From an uncultured Kingella sp. (GTDB lineage: Bacteria; Pseudomonadota; Gammaproteobacteria; Burkholderiales; Neisseriaceae), in the NCBI GenBank assembly GCA_916720425.1, contig CAKARD010000034.1, positions 1-11,939 on the forward strand: a stretch of DNA of 11,939 nt, given 5' to 3'. Positions within the stretch are counted from its first letter, which is position 1, and every line of letters begins with the position of its first letter. The position numbers were made by a program, and so were the translations under genes. The notes beneath the pieces were generated by a model. It was not told where the DNA came from, searched no databases, and saw nothing but the letters and a program-made list of their open reading frames with translations. Of the stretch, positions 1-5,849 are shown piece by piece.

Positions 1-49
1 ATTCTCATCAAGACATTTAGGGGATTTTGGGGAATTTTGCAAAGGTCTC
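1..49. mobile_element. Terminal end of an IS1106-like (IS5 family) insertion sequence, partial
   Basis: Read on the minus strand from position 49, the sequence begins GAGACCTTTGCAAAATTCCC and continues through CCCCAAAATCCCCTAAAT. This matches, from memory, the terminal inverted repeat of IS1106-type elements that are common in Neisseria. The element would extend leftward out of the window, so its transposase, its other end and any target-site duplication cannot be seen. The outer boundary is placed at the C of GGTCTC at 49. The assignment rests on recognising the end sequence, not on a transposase. Confidence 0.7.
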
Positions 50-122
50 CAACTGTAAATTCACCATACCACCTACTATCACTATCACATTATACTGCCC
101 AAAACGAACAGATAAACAACAT

Positions 123-160
123 AAAAGGCAATCATAGCAATTGTGCTACAAAAGCCTTTT
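123..160 (-). terminator. Probable terminator after znuA
   Basis: Arms AAAAGGC (123-129) and GCCTTTT (154-160) are perfect complements and enclose a second small hairpin, AGCA-ATTG-TGCT. Read on the minus strand the structure lies 34 bases past the znuA stop and its 3' arm ends in four T. It is symmetric enough to work in both directions and would also shield znuA from transcription out of the insertion sequence. Confidence 0.6.
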
Positions 161-193
161 AATATAGCTCATACCATTTATTTTGAACTAATA

Positions 194-1099
194 TTATTTC
201 ATCGCATCAGTCATGCTCTTCACATTATAGCGAAACAAATCCACATAACTTTGTGCGGGCGCACCTTTGCTCAATGCATCCGAATACAACGTTCCTCCTA
301 TTTTCGCACCTGTTTCTTGAGCTATACGTTGCACCATTTGACCATTTTTAATATTTTCTATAAACACTGCTTTTACACCTTGCTGTTTTACCTGACGAAT
401 AATCTCTGCAACGGCTTTGGCAGAAGACTCACCTTCAGTACTCACTCCTTGAGGGGATAAAAAAGTCACGTTGTAACGTTTACCTAAATAATGAAAAGAA
501 TCGTGTCCTGTTAAAACCTTACGTTTTCCTACTGGAATCGCATTAAATTGTTGTTGTGCATAAATATGTAGTTGATTTAACTGCGCTGAATAGTTTTTAA
601 GGCGTTGTTGATAATATGCTTTACCTGCAGGATCAACTTTAATTAGCGCATCGGCAACATTGGTAGCATATTGCTGCATTAAAACAGGATCGTGCCACAC
701 ATGTGGGTCAAATTCACCATGGTGATGGTGATCATGTTCATCATGTTCGTGATGGTATTCTTCAGTTTTGAGTGCGTTAATGCCTGCTGTTACTTCGGCA
801 TAAGCAACTTTACTACGCTTTACCGCACGAACTAAATCAGCTTTTTCTAAACCTAATCCATTTAACAAAACCAGTTTTGCTGCCGAAATTTTTTTAACAT
901 CACCACCTGTAAGTTGATAGGCATGACTATCTGTATCTGCGCCCACCAAATTGCTGACAATCACACGCTCCCCACCAATTTGTTGCGCCACATCACCCAA
1001 AATACTAAAACTAGCTACAACAGGTAAACCCTCTGCTTTAGCCCAACTTGCACCCATCAATACTAATGAAGCAACAATAATATTTAGTGATGTTTTCAT
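194..1099 (-). CDS. znuA: Zinc ABC transporter, periplasmic solute-binding protein (ZnuA type)
   Basis: This is a 301-residue cluster A-I metal-binding protein that captures Zn(II) in the periplasm and hands it to an ABC permease. Residues 1-22 form a signal peptide ending WAKA. The expected metal ligands are visible as His59 (DSHAYQ), His133 (DPHVWHDP), His199 (GHDSFHY) and Asp274 (YSDALS). A flexible loop at 115-128 holds eight histidines among acidic residues, a feature of ZnuA/AdcA proteins that favours zinc over manganese. I chose the start at 1099, not the in-frame ATG at 1126, because AAGGAC lies 8-9 bases upstream of it and the signal peptide begins there. No permease or ATPase gene adjoins it: an MscS gene lies upstream and a terminator plus an IS end lie downstream. 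A Zur operator sits in its promoter. Manganese binding (MntC-like) is the main alternative. Confidence 0.9.
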   Translation of the reverse strand: MKTSLNIIVASLVLMGASWAKAEGLPVVASFSILGDVAQQIGGERVIVSNLVGADTDSHAYQLTGGDVKKISAAKLVLLNGLGLEKADLVRAVKRSKVAYAEVTAGINALKTEEYHHEHDEHDHHHHGEFDPHVWHDPVLMQQYATNVADALIKVDPAGKAYYQQRLKNYSAQLNQLHIYAQQQFNAIPVGKRKVLTGHDSFHYLGKRYNVTFLSPQGVSTEGESSAKAVAEIIRQVKQQGVKAVFIENIKNGQMVQRIAQETGAKIGGTLYSDALSKGAPAQSYVDLFRYNVKSMTDAMK

Positions 1100-1124
1100 C
1101 TTATTTGTCCTTTTCAAAAATCGC

Positions 1125-1154
1125 ATTATATCATGTTATACCATAACGATTCAA
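1125..1154 (-). promoter_or_regulatory. znuA promoter, sigma-70 type
   Basis: On the minus strand the -35 is TTGAAT (1154-1149) and the -10 is a perfect TATAAT (1130-1125), with an 18-base spacer. Transcription would start near 1118, giving a leader of about 19 bases with the ribosome-binding site AAGGAC. The -35 overlaps the stop codon of the upstream MscS gene, so znuA has its own promoter despite the tight spacing. Confidence 0.75.
1134..1148. promoter_or_regulatory. Zur operator (zinc-uptake regulator box)
   Basis: TGTTATACCATAACG contains the perfect palindrome GTTAT-ACC-ATAAC. It matches 14 of 15 positions of the meningococcal Zur consensus TGTTATDNHATAACA as I recall it; only the last base differs. 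It fills most of the spacer between the -35 and -10 of the znuA promoter, the expected place for a repressor that blocks RNA polymerase. Zinc-bound Zur should repress znuA here, and zinc starvation should release it. Confidence 0.8.
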
Positions 1155-2011
1155 TCTAGATCCAAACCATTGACTAGGCGATATTGTAAGCGGATAAATT
1201 CATTTAACACGCTTTGTTGAATTTCCAATCTTTTATCCACAGGTGAAGCAAAGCGCACCACTAGGTGATAAAACTTTTCATCATGTGGCACGCGGCTAAT
1301 CCGTGTCCGTGCAGCAGGAGTAAAAAATAATTTTTGTAACTGTACTGCTTCAAAATATGTAGCAATTTCAGCAGTATAAGGATCACACAGTTGTCCCAAA
1401 ACATTTTGTAAACGTGGCACAATTGCATCAGAATCCAAATGAATTGGAACAGGAATTTCAAACGTGTGCACCACATATCGTCCCAAAATATTATCTCGTT
1501 GTACAGAATGGTTGAGTAACAGACTATTGGGAAAAGATACTGTACGCCCCGATAAATTACCAATATATGGATTGGGACCAATTTGCATAATTAGGGTATT
1601 AAGTAAGTTAATATCTACGACATGACCACGAAAGTTATCTATCTCAATATAATCACCCACCGAATATTGCCGTGTTGCAAAGCGCAATAAACTCCCAGAT
1701 AAACACATAATCAGTTCTTTGGTTGCCACAACGGTTGCTGCTGCCAAGGCAACCATAGACAAGGCAAACGTTTGAATTTGGCTACCCCAAACCATTAACA
1801 AACCTAATAGTGATACAATCAATGCTACATTGCGACTAACCACCAAAGCGCGACGTTTTTGTTCCAAGCCCCAATGTGGATGACTTTTAAGATGCACAAA
1901 TAACCACACTTGTTTGCTAATCCACACTGTGGGTAACCAAAACAAAGAAATCAACCACTCATCAGGCAATGATAACCATTGATGCAACCAGTCTAATAAT
2001 TCATTCATCAT
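1151..2011 (-). CDS. Mechanosensitive ion channel, MscS family
   Basis: This inner-membrane channel would open on membrane tension and release solutes during osmotic downshock. Counting from the furthest upstream ATG (2023), there are hydrophobic segments at about residues 64-81 and 86-114. The second is Ala/Gly rich, like the pore-lining TM3 of MscS. It is followed by the beta-domain signature VGDYIEI (122-128) and by FPNS (164-167), which corresponds to the conserved Pro-Asn of the family. The C-terminal 100 residues fit the cytoplasmic vestibule. At about 285 residues it is the size of E. coli MscS (286). The start is uncertain: ATGs at 2023, 2011 and 2008 are in frame and none has a good Shine-Dalgarno. 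I chose 2011. The gene ends two bases past the znuA -35 and no clear terminator separates it from enzyme I upstream. Its conducted solute cannot be told from the sequence. Confidence 0.85.
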   Translation of the reverse strand: MMNELLDWLHQWLSLPDEWLISLFWLPTVWISKQVWLFVHLKSHPHWGLEQKRRALVVSRNVALIVSLLGLLMVWGSQIQTFALSMVALAAATVVATKELIMCLSGSLLRFATRQYSVGDYIEIDNFRGHVVDINLLNTLIMQIGPNPYIGNLSGRTVSFPNSLLLNHSVQRDNILGRYVVHTFEIPVPIHLDSDAIVPRLQNVLGQLCDPYTAEIATYFEAVQLQKLFFTPAARTRISRVPHDEKFYHLVVRFASPVDKRLEIQQSVLNEFIRLQYRLVNGLDLD

Positions 2012-2033
2012 AAAATGACACATTCAAGTATGT

Positions 2034-2057
2034 AATAATACTCATATCAGTATTATT
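2034..2057. repeat. AT-rich palindrome upstream of the MscS gene
   Basis: Perfect 9-base inverted arms AATAATACT and AGTATTATT are separated by CATATC. The repeat lies 22 bases upstream of the earliest MscS start codon, in the 97-base gap after enzyme I. It could be an operator, or a weak hairpin ending the PTS transcript. There is no good T-run on the minus strand, so I do not call it a terminator. Confidence 0.5.
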
Positions 2058-2120
2058 TAATCGTTTTTTAAATAAAAACTGCTTTCTTTTTGAAGACAAG
2101 CTAAACTCAATTTCTATTGA

Positions 2121-3866
2121 TTAATTACTTATGTTTTCATTTAATTTTTTTAACAAAGTATCTATGCGTTCTGGGTCTTCATTGCGTAAAATCTTGGCCA
2201 CTTCATTTTCTAGATATTCTGTATGACTATGCAAAATAACGTCTTTAACATCCAATAAATTAGCCGTATTCATAGAAAATATACGTAATCCCATGCCCAA
2301 TAATAATCGGGTAAACCGTATATCTGCCGCCATTTCACCGCAAACAGACACACGTTTTCCCATGCGGTTGGCGGTACGAATAATATGTGCCAACAGTTTT
2401 AATATGGCTGGATGAGCGGGTTGATACAAATAACTCACGCTATCATCATTTCTATCTACCGATAAAGTATATTGAATTAAATCATTGGTGCCGATAGAAA
2501 TAAAATCCACACATTTTAACAAACTAGATACGGTTAAAGCGGCAGAAGGAATTTCTATCATACAACCAATTTCTATATCACCCATGGTTTCATTACGCTC
2601 TGCAAGTTGTTGTTTTGCCGTTTCCAAATGAACCAAACTTTGTTTTAATTCTGACAAACTGGTAATCATTGGAAACATCATTTTTATTTTTCCATGCGTT
2701 GCTGCACGTAAAATAGCACGCATTTGTGTGCGAAACATCACGGGTTCTGCATGACACAATCGAATTCCTGTTAATCCCAGAGCAGGATTAAGCGAAGCAT
2801 TGGGTGTCCCACTATTACCAAACCACCGCGGATTCTTATCAACACCCAAATCTATGGTGCGTATAGTAAGGGGCTTGCCTTTCATTTTTTTGACGATATC
2901 ACTGTAAAACAAATACTGTTCTTCTTCACTGGGCAAGGTATCACGATTAAGAAATAAAAACTCACTACGCAACAATCCCACGCCATCTGCACCCAATTTA
3001 TGCAATGTTTTGATATCATCAGCAAGTTCTATATTAGCCAAAAGCTCTATTTGTTCACCATCGGCAGTGGTCGCTGCTGTGTTTTTGAGTTTGTTTAATG
3101 CACGTTGTTGGCTACGATAAGCTTTTTGCCGTGCTTTGTATTCGGCCAACACCAACTCATCAGGGCTAATGATCAGCACGCCAGCCATACCATCTACAAT
3201 GACCCATTCATTTTGGCTAATCAATTGCCGCGCATTACCCAATCCCACGGCAGAAGGAATATTCAAACTACGTCCTAAAATAGCAGTGTGGCTCGTTGGG
3301 CCACCGATATCTGTAACAAACCCTTCTATTTTTTGATCCTTAAAAAACACCGTATCTGCAGGTGCTAAATCATGGGCAATTAATATTGTATCGTCCCACA
3401 AGTTTGCACCAATATTAATTTCTGTACTTTGTCCTATTAGATTTTTTTGCAATCTCTCAACAACTTGTAACATATCTTGTTTACGTTCGCGTAAATAAGA
3501 ATCTTCTATCTCATCAAATTGCTTAGATAATTTCTCAGTTTGTATTTTTAATGCCCATTCTGCATTAATCAACTGTTCTTGCATAATATCTATAGGTTCT
3601 CGTGATAGCGTTACATCAGTTAACAACATCAAGTGTAACGAGATAAACGCACCCAGTTCTGTAGGGGCATTCTCAGGGATGGCACTACGCAATTGTTCTA
3701 ACTGTCGCCGTGTAGTTTTAACGGCGGTTTCAAAACGCGCAATTTCCTGAGGCAATACCTCAGCAGTCAAATTACTTTGCGGGACTTCAGATATACCACG
3801 TACTACCAAATGCGCTCGTCCAATCGCGATCCCTTTACCTGCAGGATAACCATGTAACACAATCAT
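2121..3866 (-). CDS. ptsI: Phosphoenolpyruvate-protein phosphotransferase (PTS enzyme I)
   Basis: Enzyme I takes phosphate from phosphoenolpyruvate and passes it to HPr in the cytoplasm. The 581-residue length is typical (E. coli 575). The N-terminal phosphohistidine domain carries GGPTSHTAILGRS with active His193. The C-terminal PEP-binding barrel carries GADGVGLLRSEFLF (Arg300), TIRTIDLG (Arg336), IEIPSAA (Glu438), GTNDLIQYTL (Asn461) and VSVCGEMA with catalytic Cys509. All key residues are present, so the enzyme should be active. The ATG at 3866 is preceded by GAGGGGG lying inside the 3' end of ptsH. Only three bases separate the two genes, suggesting coupled translation. It is the last gene of an EIIA-HPr-EI operon. 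No sugar-specific EIIB or EIIC gene is nearby. Confidence 0.97.
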   Translation of the reverse strand: MIVLHGYPAGKGIAIGRAHLVVRGISEVPQSNLTAEVLPQEIARFETAVKTTRRQLEQLRSAIPENAPTELGAFISLHLMLLTDVTLSREPIDIMQEQLINAEWALKIQTEKLSKQFDEIEDSYLRERKQDMLQVVERLQKNLIGQSTEINIGANLWDDTILIAHDLAPADTVFFKDQKIEGFVTDIGGPTSHTAILGRSLNIPSAVGLGNARQLISQNEWVIVDGMAGVLIISPDELVLAEYKARQKAYRSQQRALNKLKNTAATTADGEQIELLANIELADDIKTLHKLGADGVGLLRSEFLFLNRDTLPSEEEQYLFYSDIVKKMKGKPLTIRTIDLGVDKNPRWFGNSGTPNASLNPALGLTGIRLCHAEPVMFRTQMRAILRAATHGKIKMMFPMITSLSELKQSLVHLETAKQQLAERNETMGDIEIGCMIEIPSAALTVSSLLKCVDFISIGTNDLIQYTLSVDRNDDSVSYLYQPAHPAILKLLAHIIRTANRMGKRVSVCGEMAADIRFTRLLLGMGLRIFSMNTANLLDVKDVILHSHTEYLENEVAKILRNEDPERIDTLLKKLNENISN

Positions 3867-3869
3867 GCC

Positions 3870-4139
3870 CTATTCCCCCTCATCAAAATAATTATTAATG
3901 AGTGATATAAGCGCATTGATAGCTGCTACCTCATCTGTCCCTTCAGTTTCTAATTCAATTTGCGTACCTTGAGCAGCCGCAAGCATCATCAATCCCATAA
4001 TACTTTTACCATTAACGCGCTTACCATTGCGTATTACCCAAACTTCACTTTGAAATTGACTGGCAATTTGCGTAAATTTACTCGATGCACGCGCATGCAA
4101 ACCCAATTTATTAATAATTGTAACGCTTTGATGTTGCAT
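3870..4139 (-). CDS. ptsH: Phosphocarrier protein HPr
   Basis: HPr is the small shuttle that accepts phosphate from enzyme I and donates it to EIIA proteins. The protein has 89 residues, the usual size. The phosphorylation site His15 is in LGLHARASSKF. Ser46 is present in NGKSIMGLMML, the site used by HPr kinase/phosphorylase in betaproteobacteria and Firmicutes. If hprK exists elsewhere in this genome, HPr could be controlled by Ser phosphorylation as well as carrying phosphate on His. The start at 4139 has AAGGA eight bases upstream, and this site overlaps the stop codon of the EIIA gene (11-base gap). It lies three bases before ptsI in the same operon. Confidence 0.97.
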   Translation of the reverse strand: MQHQSVTIINKLGLHARASSKFTQIASQFQSEVWVIRNGKRVNGKSIMGLMMLAAAQGTQIELETEGTDEVAAINALISLINNYFDEGE

Positions 4140-4150
4140 TGCTTTTATCC

Positions 4151-4558
4151 TTATCCGTTCAATGGTTCAGTCAACGCCATAATCCCATCAATCCCTGCTT
4201 GTTTTACTTCTTCAGTCAATACAGTCAAATCATCATATTGCGCATGTTTACTGACTGCTTTAATCAACATAGGTGCATTTAAACCACTAATTAATGCCAC
4301 TTGACCCACACTAATCATCTTTAGCATGGCATTACATGGTGTTGCACCAAAAATATCAGTCAAAACCAAAATTCCAGATCCCGAATCCAGCTCAGGTAAT
4401 AACGCTTGCATACGATTTAAAATATCTCCGTGATCTTCGCTCTTATCCACATTTAAAATACGCATATGTGAAAAATCGCTATTAGGAAAAAAATGTTTGG
4501 CTAAAGAATAATGTGCCTCACCTAAAAATTCATGGGTAATAATTAAAATACCTATCAT
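4151..4558 (-). CDS. PTS EIIA component, mannose family
   Basis: This 135-residue protein is a stand-alone EIIA domain of the mannose family. It begins MIGILIITHE, with His9 at the position of the phosphorylated His10 of E. coli ManX. It also has TDIFGATPCNA (68-77, with Asp68 supporting the active histidine) and SGLNAPML (91-98), both family landmarks. I chose 4558 because GAGG lies six bases upstream and the family alignment begins there; an in-frame extension to 4675 adds 39 unrelated residues. It is the first gene of the operon with ptsH and ptsI. In Neisseria and many other proteobacteria this trio lacks a matching permease and is thought to be regulatory. Transcription may start from a TATACT-like -10 at 4594-4589, but no convincing -35 is seen. 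Confidence 0.92.
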   Translation of the reverse strand: MIGILIITHEFLGEAHYSLAKHFFPNSDFSHMRILNVDKSEDHGDILNRMQALLPELDSGSGILVLTDIFGATPCNAMLKMISVGQVALISGLNAPMLIKAVSKHAQYDDLTVLTEEVKQAGIDGIMALTEPLNG

Positions 4559-4718
4559 AACTGACCTCTTTTGATATGTAGGATATAAAGTATAACTCAA
4601 GGCAAGCGAATTCGCCGATAACAGTTTATATTTCAGAGGATAAAAGAAAAAGCATACACTATTATTGTCAAGCACTTATGTTAACCTCTCAATAGTGATG
4701 ATTATAGTTTAGCAGTAC

Positions 4719-4738
4719 AACATAATAATCATTATGTT
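4719..4738. promoter_or_regulatory. Fur-like palindrome in a divergent intergenic region
   Basis: AACATAATAATCATTATGTT has perfect 8-base arms around AATC. Aligned to the classical 19-base Fur box (GATAATGATAATCATTATC) it matches 14 positions, including an unbroken run of 11 (ATAATCATTAT). It lies in the 268-base spacer between the EIIA-led PTS operon and the TraB/GumN-family gene, 88 bases before the latter's start. Binding by Fur is inferred from similarity only; AT-rich palindromes also arise by chance. Confidence 0.4.
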
Positions 4739-4773
4739 AAATAATTTATTCCATATCAACTAATCGTCAAAAC

Positions 4774-4802
4774 TTGTCTTATTTAATGTTTTACGTTATG
4801 TT
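4774..4802 (+). promoter_or_regulatory. Candidate promoter of the TraB/GumN-family gene
   Basis: TTGTCT (4774-4779) and TATGTT (4797-4802) are separated by exactly 17 bases; each matches the sigma-70 consensus at four of six positions. Transcription would start near 4809, 18 bases before the ATG. Moderate match in AT-rich DNA. Confidence 0.4.
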
Positions 4803-4826
4803 CTATTTTTTAATTGGGAAATTATA

Positions 4827-5750
4827 ATGTTGCGCACAATTTTATTATTTTTTATCTTACTATTCTCCAGTATAAGCGTTTGGGCAAAAGATTCTTTAGT
4901 TTGGCAAATCAAACAACAAGGCAAGGTTCAAGGATATTTGGTTGGTACAATGCATATTGCACCCAAAGACTTTCATTTACCTAAAAATATGCTCTTTGCA
5001 CTCCATAATAGCCAAGTTCTAATAGTAGAGAGCCAAATGCAAATAGATACGACTCAATTATCACCCCAAGTCTTTAATTCTCTACAAAAACTCATCACTA
5101 ATACGCGCCCATTATCCCAAACATTAGGTAAAACACGTTTAATGCGTTTGAAACAACATCTGTCTCAAAGTCCCCATTCCCAAGAATTATCTATTTTACT
5201 CAACAGCAATCCTCAATTAGAACCTTGGTTCATTTGGATAAATTTAAGTTATACCTTTATGCCAGAAAATTTTTCATTACAGCATGGTATAGATGAACAA
5301 CTCATTAATCAAGCAAAGAAAAATAAAAAGAAAATATTGGGTTTAGAAATACTAGAAGCCCTTAGCTTGCTCAAACCTTTACCTATTGATCCCATTAACC
5401 GTAGCATAGATACCATGTTAGATCACGTGCCACAAAATCAAGCCATGGCAAAACAAATGTGGCAGTTTTATCAAAAACAACAAACAACTCAAATGGTATA
5501 TTTTGCCAATGACCCTAAACAAGATTTTGTGACTACTGCCGCTAAAGATATCCCACTTATGCGACAATGGAATGATGATAAATTAATCGCAACACGTAAT
5601 CGAAACTGGTTACCCAAAATTCAACAGGCATTGTCCCAACAACCTACCACCATTGCCGTAGGAGCATTACATTTATTTGGTAAACAAGGCTTGATCGAAC
5701 TATTACGCCAAAAAGGTTATACTATTGATGCCGTTTTGCCAACACATTGA
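4827..5750 (+). CDS. TraB/GumN family protein, secreted
   Basis: The 307-residue product has a signal peptide (residues 1-20, hydrophobic core LLFFILLFSSISVWA, cleavage before KDS), so it should be exported to the periplasm or anchored at the membrane surface. Family landmarks are GTMH (40-43), IVES with Glu68, HGIDEQL (153-159), GLE (172-174), the RNRNW stretch (257-261) and the C-terminal VGALHLFGKQGL (278-289). This pattern belongs to the TraB/PrgY/GumN group, whose animal relatives (Tiki) are metal-dependent proteases; His43, Glu68 and His282 are the likely metal or catalytic residues. The bacterial function is not established. The start has a weak TGGGA site. It is a single-gene unit, divergent from the PTS operon, and the promoter of trhP overlaps its stop codon. 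Confidence 0.85.
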   Translation: MLRTILLFFILLFSSISVWAKDSLVWQIKQQGKVQGYLVGTMHIAPKDFHLPKNMLFALHNSQVLIVESQMQIDTTQLSPQVFNSLQKLITNTRPLSQTLGKTRLMRLKQHLSQSPHSQELSILLNSNPQLEPWFIWINLSYTFMPENFSLQHGIDEQLINQAKKNKKKILGLEILEALSLLKPLPIDPINRSIDTMLDHVPQNQAMAKQMWQFYQKQQTTQMVYFANDPKQDFVTTAAKDIPLMRQWNDDKLIATRNRNWLPKIQQALSQQPTTIAVGALHLFGKQGLIELLRQKGYTIDAVLPTH

Positions 5751-5775
5751 CCCTATAGGCAAAAAATTAGATAAT
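5747..5775 (+). promoter_or_regulatory. Candidate promoter of trhP (yegQ)
   Basis: TTGACC (5747-5752) and GATAAT (5770-5775) each match the sigma-70 consensus at five of six positions, with a 17-base spacer. The -35 overlaps the stop codon of the upstream gene. Transcription would start near 5782, leaving a leader of about 68 bases that contains the hairpin at 5798-5826. Confidence 0.6.
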
Positions 5776-5797
5776 TTACGCCATTATTGAACACATT

Positions 5798-5826
5798 AGG
5801 CAGCCGGTTCAACGATTAGGCTGCCT
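5798..5826 (+). repeat. GC-rich hairpin with arms like a kingella-type DNA uptake sequence
   Basis: AGGCAGCC (5798-5805) and GGCTGCCT (5819-5826) form a perfect 8-base stem around a 13-base loop; flanking ATTA/TAAT can extend it with a one-base bulge. There is no T-run afterwards on either strand, so it is a poor intrinsic terminator. The minus-strand arm reads AGGCAGCCTAAT, 10 of 12 matches to the Kingella-type DUS AGGCAGCCTGAA as I recall it. It sits between the trhP promoter and its start codon, 23 bases from the ATG. Confidence 0.6.
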
Positions 5827-5849
5827 TAATACATTTTGAGAATTCTATC

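Noticed and set aside
143..460. Plus-strand open frame of 105 codons
   Set aside because: It lies antisense to the 3' end of znuA, starts inside the terminator stem, and resembles no known protein.
715..760. Short repetitive CACCATGGTGATGG-like tract that could be taken for a DNA repeat
   Set aside because: It is the codon run for the histidine-rich metal loop of ZnuA, a normal protein feature.
1261..1581. Minus-strand open frame of 106 codons within the MscS gene
   Set aside because: It is in another frame of a well-supported gene and has no ribosome-binding site or recognisable domain.
3136..3336. Plus-strand open frame antisense to ptsI
   Set aside because: The opposite strand encodes the conserved enzyme I active-site region; this frame is a shadow.
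4666..4671. Perfect TTGACA hexamer on the minus strand upstream of the PTS operon
   Set aside because: No -10-like hexamer occurs at 15 to 19 bases from it; the sequence there is pyrimidine-rich (TTTCTT).
4559..4675. N-terminal extension of the EIIA protein by 39 residues
   Set aside because: The family alignment and the Shine-Dalgarno both place the start at 4558; the extension covers promoter-like DNA.
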